A stretch of DNA of 64,000 nucleotides. Origin: Pseudomonas ceruminis. Lineage in GTDB: Bacteria > Pseudomonadota > Gammaproteobacteria > Pseudomonadales > Pseudomonadaceae. The translations under genes were made by a program, and so were the position numbers. The notes under the pieces were generated by a model. That model was not told the DNA's origin, did not search any database, and saw only the letters and a list, made by a program, of their open reading frames with translations. Below are positions 17,856 to 24,663 of this stretch, one piece after another (positions within the stretch are counted from its first letter, which is position 1; every line of letters starts with the position of its first letter). Where the stretch lies: the NCBI RefSeq assembly GCF_021602025.1, contig NZ_BQHW01000010.1:1-64000 (forward strand), in the 5' to 3' direction.

Positions 17856-18002
17856 TTAACAAAAATCCTGTGGGGGAAAAAAATCTGTACGTGGGGTCGG
17901 TGGCGGTCTAGCTAAGTGAGAATAACTATATTTTGACCACCCCCGGGGTTTGTGGCACGTCACTGACGTGCATTTTGCAATGTCGCCCGCGCCGCCGCGG
18001 CC
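17856..18002. other. non-coding gap with palindromes, candidate cos region
   Basis: This gap between the small terminase gene and the HNH gene contains an AT-rich stretch (17919-17937), the dyad CCACCCCCGGGGTTTGTGG (17937-17955) and a 17-bp palindrome GCACGTCA-C-TGACGTGC (17955-17971). HNH-terminase pairs usually flank the cos site in HK97-like phages. No cohesive end can be proved from sequence alone. Confidence 0.4.
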
Positions 18003-18338
18003 TCAGCCCAGCCCTGCAGCCTCCTCGGCCTGCTTGACCGAGTCGTGGCAGGGCTTGCACAGCGACTGCCAGTTGCTCTGGTCCCAGAACAGCGTCATGT
18101 CGCCGCGGTGCGGGGTGACGTGGTCCACCACGGTGGCTGCGGTGGTGCGACCGAGCCTGGCGCAGTAGACGCAAAGCGGGTGGTCGAGCAGGTGGCGCTC
18201 GCGGGCCTTCTGCCACTTGTAGTTGTACCCGCGCTGTGAGCTGGTCTTGCCGCAGCGCCAACTGCTGGGGTTCACGACCTTGACCCTGGAGCCTGTGCCA
18301 TCCGCAAGTCGCGGCGTGATCGTCTTGAGCCTGGCCAT
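18003..18338 (-). CDS. HNH endonuclease
   Basis: This encodes 111 residues. The start at 18338 overlaps the previous stop (TGATG). The zinc/HNH core is visible: DHPLCVYCARLGRT, then VVDHVTPHRGDMTLFWDQSNWQSLCKPCHDSVKQ, with two CxxC pairs and the DHVTPH metal motif. Such HNH proteins next to terminases are required for cos cleavage in HK97-like phages (family knowledge). Its order HNH-TerS-TerL-portal supports a cos packaging mechanism here. Confidence 0.92.
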   Translation of the reverse strand: MARLKTITPRLADGTGSRVKVVNPSSWRCGKTSSQRGYNYKWQKARERHLLDHPLCVYCARLGRTTAATVVDHVTPHRGDMTLFWDQSNWQSLCKPCHDSVKQAEEAAGLG

Positions 18339-18496
18339 CAGCGCACCTCGGTCACGATGCCGCGCTCGATCCAGCGCATGACGCGAGCCAAGTTCGGTTC
18401 GCGACCGGTGATGTGGGACATGGCCATGACGCCGGCCAGGTAGTACTTCAGCCACCAGCGATGGCGGCAGACGATCGTTGCTATCATGCGGGCCAT
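18338..18496 (-). CDS. small basic phage protein of 52 residues
   Basis: The short ORF from ATG 18496 reads MARMIATIVCRHRWWLKYYL and ends IVTEVR. It has a strong RBS (GAGGAGG, 4 bases upstream) and is coupled to the HNH gene by TGATG. The hydrophobic stretch WWLKYYLAGVMAM may associate with membrane. Function is not known; it may be lysis- or packaging-related from position only. Confidence 0.68.
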   Translation of the reverse strand: MARMIATIVCRHRWWLKYYLAGVMAMSHITGREPNLARVMRWIERGIVTEVR

Positions 18497-18507
18497 TCAG
18501 CCTCCTC

Positions 18508-18542
18508 GCGCCACGAAATGGCGCATGTCGATTTCGTGGCGC
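18508..18542. repeat. 12-bp perfect inverted repeat between holin and small gene
   Basis: GCGCCACGAAAT (18508-18519) and ATTTCGTGGCGC (18531-18542) form perfect arms around an 11-base loop. There is no T tract, so it looks like an mRNA hairpin or protein-binding site rather than a terminator. It lies directly before the strong RBS of the 52-residue gene. Confidence 0.8.
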
Positions 18543-18545
18543 GGA

Positions 18546-18827
18546 TCATTCAACCCGCACAATCTTGGCGACGTTGCCCTTCGCCCGGCAGACCAGCATG
18601 GCGGCCAGCAGGTAGAACGCAGTGTTGAACCACGACACATCAGCGAACTCGTCATGGAGCACCATGCGGCCGATGAGGCTGACGCACTGCATGCCAGTGA
18701 CCGCACATGCGGCCCAGGCCATCAGCGATACGCCCAGCTTGTACCGGGCATCGGGATATGGCCGGTAGCGCAGGCCGATCATCACGAAGATGACGGCGCA
18801 CAGAGCGGCCTGGATAACGGCAACCAT
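18546..18827 (-). CDS. putative holin or holin-associated membrane protein
   Basis: The protein has 93 residues with three hydrophobic segments: about 3-20 (AVIQAALCAVIFVMIGL), 32-50 (LGVSLMAWAACAVTGMQCV) and 66-82 (FNTAFYLLAAMLVC). Size and topology fit three-TM holin-type proteins of pseudomonad phages. It starts directly after the stop of the other membrane gene (18828), suggesting that the two act as a holin/antiholin or two-component pore. The exact family is uncertain. Confidence 0.7.
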   Translation of the reverse strand: MVAVIQAALCAVIFVMIGLRYRPYPDARYKLGVSLMAWAACAVTGMQCVSLIGRMVLHDEFADVSWFNTAFYLLAAMLVCRAKGNVAKIVRVE

Positions 18828-19202
18828 TCAACCCTCCTTCCTGGCTCGCAGGCGGAAGACCCATTGCAGCCAGCGAGGCATTTGGCCGGTCTGCATCCAC
18901 TCCAACACGCCGGAGAACGTGACCACACAGAAGACACCGCAAACGAAGGCGCTGAGGCCTGCCGTTTGCGTCCAGGCCCGGGCCAGTAACTCAGCAGCAC
19001 CAAGGTAGCCGCCAATCCAGCCAGTCAGCAGGTAGCCGATCCGGCGCAGCATGCCGATGTCTCGGGCGTAGACAACATAGAAGAAAGCCCCGCCGAACGC
19101 GCCCACCAGGGTGGCCAGGTCCAGCTGAGGAAAGAAGGCACCGAGGCCGACGCTGGCAAGTACGCCGGTCACTGCAAGGGTGCCGGTGCTTGGTTCGGCC
19201 AT
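18828..19202 (-). CDS. putative phage holin
   Basis: The protein has 124 residues and begins MAEPSTGTLAVTGVLASVGLGAFF. Hydrophobic segments lie near residues 9-25, 30-47, 57-73 and 80-100, and the C-terminus is basic (LQWVFRLRARKEG). The MAEP start and glycine-rich first helix resemble a holin family widespread in Pseudomonas phages. No endolysin gene is adjacent, which is unusual; it may lie left of J. RBS GGAG lies 9 bases before the ATG. Confidence 0.72.
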   Translation of the reverse strand: MAEPSTGTLAVTGVLASVGLGAFFPQLDLATLVGAFGGAFFYVVYARDIGMLRRIGYLLTGWIGGYLGAAELLARAWTQTAGLSAFVCGVFCVVTFSGVLEWMQTGQMPRWLQWVFRLRARKEG

Positions 19203-19213
19203 AGGGGTGCTCC

Positions 19214-19243
19214 AAAAATAAAAAAGCCCGCATAGAAGCAGGC
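19214..19243 (-). terminator. intrinsic terminator after fibre gene
   Basis: On the minus strand GCCTGC-TTCTAT-GCGGGC is followed by TTTTTTATTTTT. It separates the fibre gene from the holin genes. A downstream promoter or antitermination is needed for holin expression. Confidence 0.82.
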
Positions 19244-19303
19244 GTGACTTAAAGCTACCATCGATGTTCCACCAACGAAGTAGCTCTAAAAAAGGAAGCT
19301 TTG

Positions 19304-19501
19304 ATGAGCAGATACAAACTCAATAGCCTGAATCTCGCCAACCTTCATGCCGGCGAGCATTGGAACTTGATTGCAGATATTCAGCTGCCAGCAGGAAGCT
19401 CGACCACCTACTACCCGTCGACGCCAAAGAACGTCGATCAGATGACCATTGCCGAACTGAAGGCTTATGCACTAGCCGAGTTTGAGCGAGCCAACGACTG
19501 A
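19304..19501 (+). CDS. small protein of 65 residues opposite the late operon
   Basis: The ATG at 19304 has AAAGGAAG 5 bases upstream; TTG at 19301 is an alternative start. The product begins MSRYKLNSLNLANLHAGEHW and ends LKAYALAEFERAND. It is transcribed against the late genes, and its 3' end overlaps the fibre gene end by 30 bases. The good RBS and compact amphipathic composition support a real gene, perhaps a moron. No family recognised. Confidence 0.55.
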   Translation: MSRYKLNSLNLANLHAGEHWNLIADIQLPAGSSTTYYPSTPKNVDQMTIAELKAYALAEFERAND

Positions 19502-20368
19502 CTCAAGCGCCGCCAACCTCTGCTCAGTTGTGATCTTGGCGGCGTCTTCTCGGCCTTTCCGGGCCAATAGATCAAGCTCGATTTTTCCCAGCCTTTCGTT
19601 GATAGCCTTCTCGGCGCCGGCGCCAATCAGCTCTTCGCGAAACAGGCGGCGCACATCCTTTTCCAGGCTAGGGCCAAGCTTCAGCTCACTAGCCACATCG
19701 CTCAAACCAAGCCCGACGCCTGCCACGTAATACTGGCCTTGCTCGTTCACTGCCACCTTGACACTAATGCGAGCAGGGTCGATGGCGGAATCCTTGATCG
19801 TCGCGGCCGTGATGAATGCCTGTCCGTCAACGACAAAGAAGGGGCTGTCACCCTGGCTTTCGCGCTTCACCACCTCAAGCTGGCCCGCTCCAGCAGCGCG
19901 AAGGACTTCCTGCGCATCACGGATTGCACGGGCCGACTCACCGTAGAAGGTGACCGTGCCCATGCGCAGGGGCTCAATGGCCTTGCCTGGGTCAACCTCC
20001 AAAGTTGGCTCCTCAGCACTGGAGACTCGGGTAGCTAGAGCCGAGATCGCTCTTGCTGCGGCACGATTGTCCTGCAAGCCACAACTGAGCGCCCCGATAT
20101 GAGTGCACAGAGCGTCGTCAGCATCTTCTCTGGCGCTGGCCTCGTGGGTGATCGTGTTGGTTAGGCCGGTGACGGTTTGGCCCTGCGCGGCGACCGGAGT
20201 GCCAAGCTCGGAAATCTTGCCTTCGCAGGCGGTGACACGGGAATCCAAGGCCGAGAAAGCTGTGGTATCAACCTTGGTACATACCTGAGCTTGTATCCCG
20301 GCCACTATGGCGCGAAGCACGTCGATGCTGGAGCGCAAAGAGGCGATGGCTTCGTTGGTTTCGGACAT
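19472..20368 (-). CDS. tail fibre protein with J-type central-fibre (DUF1983-like) domain
   Basis: The product has 298 residues. The start at 20368 (MSETNEAIASLRSSIDVLRAIV) has GGAG 8 bases upstream, whereas an upstream start would read through the terminator. Residues 1-110 are coiled-coil heptads. Residues 165-230 contain GDSPFFVVDGQAFITAATIKDS and ISVKVAVNEQGQYYVAGVGLGL, the pattern of the domain found at the C-terminus of lambda J. The C-terminus is again coiled coil. It therefore looks like a separate central-fibre module, unusually placed on the lysis side of the late operon. Confidence 0.75.
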   Translation of the reverse strand: MSETNEAIASLRSSIDVLRAIVAGIQAQVCTKVDTTAFSALDSRVTACEGKISELGTPVAAQGQTVTGLTNTITHEASAREDADDALCTHIGALSCGLQDNRAAARAISALATRVSSAEEPTLEVDPGKAIEPLRMGTVTFYGESARAIRDAQEVLRAAGAGQLEVVKRESQGDSPFFVVDGQAFITAATIKDSAIDPARISVKVAVNEQGQYYVAGVGLGLSDVASELKLGPSLEKDVRRLFREELIGAGAEKAINERLGKIELDLLARKGREDAAKITTEQRLAALESVVGSLKLG

Positions 20369-20385
20369 TTGCGATCTCCAGATAC

Positions 20386-20411
20386 GAAAAAGCCCCGGCA
20401 TGTACCGAGGC
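20386..20411 (-). terminator. intrinsic terminator of the candidate RNA, upstream of fibre gene
   Basis: GCCTCGG-TACATG-CCGGGGC followed by TTTTTCG on the minus strand. It lies only 18 bases before the fibre gene start. Confidence 0.82.
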
Positions 20412-20525
20412 TCAGAATGGGTGCGGAGGGCCGGTGCTTCCCGGCTTCGTGGTCTGGATCGCTGGGTCACGTACCCCAGACTCTCATCGCGTAGCCGCCC
20501 ATTGTCCGCACGGGATTAGACGACG
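20386..20525 (-). ncRNA. candidate structured small RNA ending in an intrinsic terminator
   Basis: The minus strand can form a closing stem GTGCGGA / TCCGCAC (+ strand arms 20505-20511 and 20421-20427) that encloses a GTCTGG / CCAGAC stem (20476-20481 with 20452-20457, extended inside by GGGT/ACCC) and a GCCGG / CCGGC hairpin (20441-20445 with 20430-20434). A terminator stem GCCTCGG / CCGGGGC (20405-20411 with 20392-20398) and a T5 tract follow. A further hairpin GCCCAG-CTGC-CTGGGC lies upstream at 20540-20555. No coding frame in either strand has an RBS. The RNA ends 18 bases before the fibre gene start, so it may be an independent sRNA or an attenuator leader. Confidence 0.5.
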
Positions 20526-20578
20526 CCACTACCGACTTAGCCCAGCTGCCTGGGCGTGTCATCCGCATAAAAATAACC

Positions 20579-20625
20579 CTAGGCGCATCTTTTCTCTTTA
20601 CGAGTTATACGCCTAGAGGTACAAT
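20579..20625 (+). promoter_or_regulatory. hicAB promoter with inverted-repeat operator
   Basis: A possible -35 TTTACG (20597-20602) and -10 TACAAT (20620-20625) are 17 bases apart. The inverted repeat CTAGGCG (20579-20585) / CGCCTAG (20610-20616) overlaps this promoter. HicB-type antitoxins bind such repeats to repress their own operon, so autoregulation is likely (inference). Confidence 0.6.
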
Positions 20626-20654
20626 TTCAACATCAACCACACAAGGAGACGGAG

Positions 20655-20837
20655 GTGCAAAGCAGGCAGTTGATCAAGGAGCTTGAAGCAGCTGGATGGG
20701 TTCTAAAACGTGTCACTGGAAGCCACCACATCTTCAAACACCCCAACAACCCAAACTCGATACCAGTGCCACACCCCAAGAAGGATCTACCGATCGGCAC
20801 GGTAAAGAGCATCAAGGAACGAGCCGGGTTGAAATAA
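20655..20837 (+). CDS. hicA: HicA-family toxin mRNA interferase
   Basis: The protein has 60 residues with a GTG start preceded by AAGGAGACGGAG. It has the complete HicA double-stranded-RNA-binding fold pattern: QLIKELEAAGWVLKRVTGSHHIFKHP, with the catalytic histidine in the GSHHIF motif, and the ending DLPIGTVKSIKERAGL. HicA cleaves mRNA independently of ribosomes. It lies 37 bases before hicB. The pair reads opposite to the surrounding phage operon, so it is a lysogenic accessory module that may stabilise the prophage or defend the host. Confidence 0.95.
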   Translation: MQSRQLIKELEAAGWVLKRVTGSHHIFKHPNNPNSIPVPHPKKDLPIGTVKSIKERAGLK

Positions 20838-20874
20838 CCCGGCTTCACCCTTTGCACCTCTGTAGGAGACGAAC

Positions 20875-21276
20875 ATGCAATACCCAATCTGCATCGAGTG
20901 GGGCGACGAGAACACCGCCACCGGCATTCAGATCCCCGATATTCCAGGCGCTGTTACCGCGGGCGACACCTTCGAGGAGGCCTATACCTCTGCCGTCGAG
21001 GTCGCCCATATCATGCTGGAAGAGATCGCCAGTAACGGCCAGGCCATCCCGATGCCAACCAGCGCCGCGGCCCACCGGGACAATCCCGACTTCGCTGACA
21101 TGGGCTGGGGCATGCTGGAGATCGACATTACGCCGTACCTGGGCAAGACCGAGAAGGTCAACGTTACCCTGCCGGGGTTCGTGATCCAGCAGATTGACCG
21201 ATATGTGCGAGACCACAACGTGAAGAGTCGGTCGTCTTTCCTGGCTGACGCGGCCATGGAGAAACTGGGTCGCTGA
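20875..21276 (+). CDS. hicB: HicB-family antitoxin
   Basis: The protein has 133 residues. The N-terminal half (YPICIEWGDENTATGIQIPDIPGAVTAGDTFEEAYTSAVEVAH) is the partially degraded RNase-H-like HicB fold that binds HicA. The C-terminal half (VNVTLPGFVIQQIDRYVRDHNVKSRSSFLADAAM) is a ribbon-helix-helix DNA-binding domain. The ATG has GTAGGAGACG upstream. The ribbon-helix-helix domain explains the inverted repeat in the operon promoter. Confidence 0.95.
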   Translation: MQYPICIEWGDENTATGIQIPDIPGAVTAGDTFEEAYTSAVEVAHIMLEEIASNGQAIPMPTSAAAHRDNPDFADMGWGMLEIDITPYLGKTEKVNVTLPGFVIQQIDRYVRDHNVKSRSSFLADAAMEKLGR

Positions 21277-21282
21277 AACGCA

Positions 21283-21310
21283 AAAGCCCCGGCTTAATGG
21301 CCAGGGCTTT
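21283..21310 (+). terminator. intrinsic terminator after hicB, probably bidirectional
   Basis: AAAGCCC ... GGGCTTT (21283-21289 / 21304-21310) with an inner GGC/GGC-CA part. It ends 34 bases after the hicB stop and also faces the minus-strand operon. Confidence 0.7.
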
Positions 21311-21388
21311 GTGTCTCAATCCCGTTTATGCGCAGGGATCTGAGGATGGTGGGCAATTTCGCTCATTCGCTCACCATTGTCAAGAGAC

Positions 21389-21991
21389 TCAATCAATTAG
21401 CTGCTCTCTCTCCAAGATCTCGGTTACATGGATGACAGCGCCCTCCTCCAGCTCCTCAAGGCATTTGTGAATACCCCGGCGCCATCGGGTGCGGGTTGAG
21501 TCTGGCCGCGCGTCCACATCCCAGGTGTTCATGTCGTAAAACTCATCAGGCAAAACCGCAACATCGGAGGAGCGCTTACCATGCTTGCCCTTCATCTTCG
21601 GGATGAACCACACGGTGGTGGCCTTGTAGATGAACAGGGCCGGTGCCGGCGAACTGATCCGGGGAATGCTGCGGGCGATCGCACTGACACGGTTGGCCTT
21701 GTGCGTCGAGAACTTGCCCACCAACACATCCCAGTGCTTAGGGCTGAGCTCTCGGTGCAGCAGGGCATGCAAGATGCAGTCATAGTCGAACTGATCGCGA
21801 GCCGACAGCAAGGCTCGAAACCCACCGGTTCGAGGACCAGAGTCAATCAACTTCTGCCAACTCTGCCGGGTCGCGTTGCTGGTGCTGTCTGCGGCCAGCA
21901 CCCTGACGATCGCTGCCATTACACCCTGGTAAACCATCGGTTCGAAGTCAGCCAGCATTCGGCGCGGCAGCGCTGCAGTAACGTTGCTCAT
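21389..21991 (-). CDS. unknown phage protein in the position of a late regulator
   Basis: The product has 200 residues (MSNVTAALPRRMLADFEPMVYQGVMAAIV...), mixed helical, basic in the middle and acidic at the C-terminus (KCLEELEEGAVIHVTEILEREQLID). It is the last gene of the tightly coupled replication operon, overlapping its neighbour by 4 bases. This is where lambdoid phages carry Q-type antiterminators. No antiterminator motif was recognised, so the role is inferred from position only. Confidence 0.65.
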   Translation of the reverse strand: MSNVTAALPRRMLADFEPMVYQGVMAAIVRVLAADSTSNATRQSWQKLIDSGPRTGGFRALLSARDQFDYDCILHALLHRELSPKHWDVLVGKFSTHKANRVSAIARSIPRISSPAPALFIYKATTVWFIPKMKGKHGKRSSDVAVLPDEFYDMNTWDVDARPDSTRTRWRRGIHKCLEELEEGAVIHVTEILEREQLID

Positions 21992-22494
21992 CGAGTGGCT
22001 CCTTGGGCCATGCGGGCCTCAGCAATTCGAACAAAGCCCAGGAATTGGTCAGCCGGCATTGCCTCCTTGATAACGTCGAGGATGACCCGATCCATGTGCT
22101 GCTGGGTGTGCGCCTTGGCCTCCTTGCGCAACTGGCCGCACCGGTACAGCAGGCGGGTGCGGTCATGGTTGATGTGCTTGAGCGCGGCCTTGGCCCGGTT
22201 GTACCAGCTGCGGTCGTATGGGCGCCCCTGAACAGCGCCCTCTTGTGCCTGGCTCAGCGCCAGCTCCAGGCGGATTGCGTCACTCACCAGCTGCTCGTGC
22301 AGGGCCTCGCAGGCCTCAAGGGTTTCCGGCAACTCGCGGGGCCCCACCAGGCGTGGGTGAGCTTCTGCGAGTTGCGGGGTATTGCCAGTGGCAACAGGCT
22401 GCTCAGCGCCAGCACGCTTGGTGACGGTTACCGAGAGGACCGGAGTTGCAGGTTTGCCAGCGCCAGCGCGCGGCCACAGATCAGAAAGTTTCAC
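21988..22494 (-). CDS. unknown phage protein, helical
   Basis: The protein has 168 residues with a proline/alanine-rich N-terminus (MKLSDLWPRAGAGKPATPVL) and a long helical region from about residue 55 (LPETLEACEALHEQLVSDAIRLELALSQAQ), then basic helices (RAKAALKHINHDRTRLLYRCGQL). It overlaps the helicase gene by 14 bases and may have a replication-linked function. No family recognised. Confidence 0.65.
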   Translation of the reverse strand: MKLSDLWPRAGAGKPATPVLSVTVTKRAGAEQPVATGNTPQLAEAHPRLVGPRELPETLEACEALHEQLVSDAIRLELALSQAQEGAVQGRPYDRSWYNRAKAALKHINHDRTRLLYRCGQLRKEAKAHTQQHMDRVILDVIKEAMPADQFLGFVRIAEARMAQGATR

Positions 22495-23893
22495 GATGCT
22501 TGCTCCCCTTGCGGTGTTTGGAGAAATTCAGAACGCGGGCCATCTCGACTTCATCGTCAGGTGGTAGTCGGTTGCCGGCAAAATTGACAAATCGGGCGTA
22601 CTGCCCTTGGCGCTGTACCAGGCATGAGCCCTGCGGGGCCTGGCGCCCCTTGTCGAGGATCAGCTCGGTAACGCCCTGCTCGCCCGCTTCCGACTCCGGG
22701 TCGTGGTGGACCAGGATCACCGCATCGGCGTCCTGCTCGATCTGGCCGGAGTCGCGCAGGTCGCTGGCCTGGGGCTTCTTGCCTGGGCGACTCGCTGGGT
22801 TCCGGTTGAGCTGCGCCAGCACCAGCACCGGCACGCTCAACTCCTTGGCCAGGTTCTTCAGGGCAATCGAAATCTTGGCCACGGCATCGGTGCGGCTCTG
22901 GTTCTTGCCCTCCGCGCCCACCAGGCCCAGGTAGTCGATCATCAGGATGTCGAGGCCCTTTTCGCGCTGGAGTCTGCGAGCGTCCGAACGGATCGCGCTC
23001 ATGGTCATGCCCGGGGTGTCGTTCAGGTACAGCTGGGCAGCCTCGATCTTGCTGCCGGCGGTCCCGATGCGCTGCCATTCGTCCTCGTCGAGGCTCTTGA
23101 CCTCCTCCATGCGGCGCAGGTCTACGCCGCCCTGAGAGGCGATGGTGCGAACAGTGAGTTCCTTCTCGTCCATCTCCAGACTGAAGATCAGGCCCACTCC
23201 GGCGCCGCGGATGGCTACGTGGTTGACGATCTGGAGCCCCAGCATGGTCTTGCCGCTCCCTGGGCGCCCGGCAATCACCACCATGCTCTTGGGGCGCAGG
23301 AAGCCGATCAGCTTGTCCAGGTCAGTCAGGCCGGTCGACAGCTTCGGTGGTGCTCGGTCGTCCAGCACTTCCTGCATGCCGTCAAAGACCTTGGGCAGCA
23401 CCTCGGCCATGCGCTTGTACCCGGCCTTCTCGGAGCCCTGAAGGTCGCGTAAGTCAGCGATGGACTGCTGGGCCTGGGCAATGATCTCGTCTGGCACCAG
23501 GCCACTTGCAACGGCAGCCTTCGCAGAATGGCCAAGGTCGACCACCTGGCGGATTACCGCCCACTGCTTGACCTGCTTTGCGTAGGCCATGACGTTCGCC
23601 ACCGAGGGCACATTTCGGCACAAGTCCGCCGCGAAGCCCAGGGTGGCCTTGCCGCTTGGCAGGGCGCGCTGTGTATCCCCCACCGTTACAGGATCGACAG
23701 GTAGGCCACGCTCAAGGCAATCACGGATCACGTCGAACAGGGCCGCGTGGTCGTCGTAGAGGAAGTCGCCGCTGGTCATCTGCCCCATGATGTCATCCAC
23801 CAGCGAGGCATTGCCGTCCAGCGACGCGAGCATGACTGCCCCCAGCACGCCGTGCTCGGCCTCTGGGTAGCCCATTACCAGTTCGTCAGTCAT
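22481..23893 (-). CDS. dnaB: replicative DNA helicase, DnaB family
   Basis: The product has 470 residues. The N-terminal domain begins YPEAEHGVLGAVMLASLDGN, typical of DnaB. The RecA-like domain has Walker A AGRPGSGKTMLGLQI near residue 208 and Walker B LDILMIDYLGLVG near residue 310, followed by LAKELSVPVLVLAQLNR and the arginine-finger region SDLRDSGQIEQDADAVI. It is the hexameric helicase of phage replication, loaded by the DnaC-like protein encoded just before it (overlap of 4 bases). Confidence 0.96.
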   Translation of the reverse strand: MTDELVMGYPEAEHGVLGAVMLASLDGNASLVDDIMGQMTSGDFLYDDHAALFDVIRDCLERGLPVDPVTVGDTQRALPSGKATLGFAADLCRNVPSVANVMAYAKQVKQWAVIRQVVDLGHSAKAAVASGLVPDEIIAQAQQSIADLRDLQGSEKAGYKRMAEVLPKVFDGMQEVLDDRAPPKLSTGLTDLDKLIGFLRPKSMVVIAGRPGSGKTMLGLQIVNHVAIRGAGVGLIFSLEMDEKELTVRTIASQGGVDLRRMEEVKSLDEDEWQRIGTAGSKIEAAQLYLNDTPGMTMSAIRSDARRLQREKGLDILMIDYLGLVGAEGKNQSRTDAVAKISIALKNLAKELSVPVLVLAQLNRNPASRPGKKPQASDLRDSGQIEQDADAVILVHHDPESEAGEQGVTELILDKGRQAPQGSCLVQRQGQYARFVNFAGNRLPPDDEVEMARVLNFSKHRKGSKHRETF

Positions 23894-24663
23894 GCGTCAC
23901 CTCGCGCCGAGGACCAGGTGAACAGGACGGCGCTCCCGCCAGCATCGGTCAGTCGATCAACAGCACGATCTCCCAGGCACTTGCGCAGGCCGGCCAGGGC
24001 CAGGTTGGAGATCACGATGGTCGGCATGAGATTCCGGTACCGCAAATCGATCACCTCAAACAGAACCTGCCGCTCGAAGTCGCTGCCGTGCTGAACGCCA
24101 ACCTCGTCGATCACCAGCAAGTCTGGTTTCAGCAGTGCTGCGTAGACATCGCGCTCGGTCTGCTCAGACTTCTTGTCGAAGGTCATCTTGATGTCGCGGA
24201 TGATATCGATCGCCATGGTGTATCGGGCTGTAGCCCCGAATTCTCGGATCACCTGCTGGGCGATGGAGCATCCCAGGTGTGTCTTCCCGGTGCCCACGTC
24301 CCCCAGCAGCATAATCGAACGGCCAACGTCCCAATTGGGCTCGAACTCGCGCACGTAATCACTGCACTCGGTCAGCGCCACGGCCTGCCCTGCGGTCTCG
24401 GTGCGGTAGGTGTCCAGGGTGGACGACCGGAAGCGAAGCGGGATGTCAGACGCCATCAGGGCGACGTTCAACGCCCGTTCATGCCGGGTAGCCTGTGCCG
24501 CCCTACGGACGGCCTCGTCAGCAGAATGCAGCGCGTCGAACTGGCAGCGCTTGCATCCCTGCCAGAAGTGTTCGCCCGAGAACGACTCAATCAGCTCATC
24601 AGTGAAGTCACCGTGCACACGGCACTGGCCAGGTTTGAATTCCAAAGTCTGTGGAGTGGTCAT
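23890..24663 (-). CDS. DnaC-like helicase loader ATPase
   Basis: The protein has 257 residues. Residues 12-43 contain a Cx(2)H...Cx(2)C zinc-like cluster (QCRVHGDF and QGCKRCQF). The AAA+ domain has Walker A LLGDVGTGKTHLGCSI near residue 122, Walker B PDLLVIDEVGVQ near residue 185 and a sensor-1 like IVISNLAL. It resembles the IstB/DnaC family. It lies between the initiator and the helicase, forming the O-P-like replication module. Confidence 0.93.
   Translation of the reverse strand: MTTPQTLEFKPGQCRVHGDFTDELIESFSGEHFWQGCKRCQFDALHSADEAVRRAAQATRHERALNVALMASDIPLRFRSSTLDTYRTETAGQAVALTECSDYVREFEPNWDVGRSIMLLGDVGTGKTHLGCSIAQQVIREFGATARYTMAIDIIRDIKMTFDKKSEQTERDVYAALLKPDLLVIDEVGVQHGSDFERQVLFEVIDLRYRNLMPTIVISNLALAGLRKCLGDRAVDRLTDAGGSAVLFTWSSARGDA

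Noticed and set aside
20386-20525. Hammerhead-like core (GATGAG and CGAAG segments) in the candidate RNA
   Set aside because: The essential C3 and the GAAA box are not matched, so a self-cleaving ribozyme is not supported.
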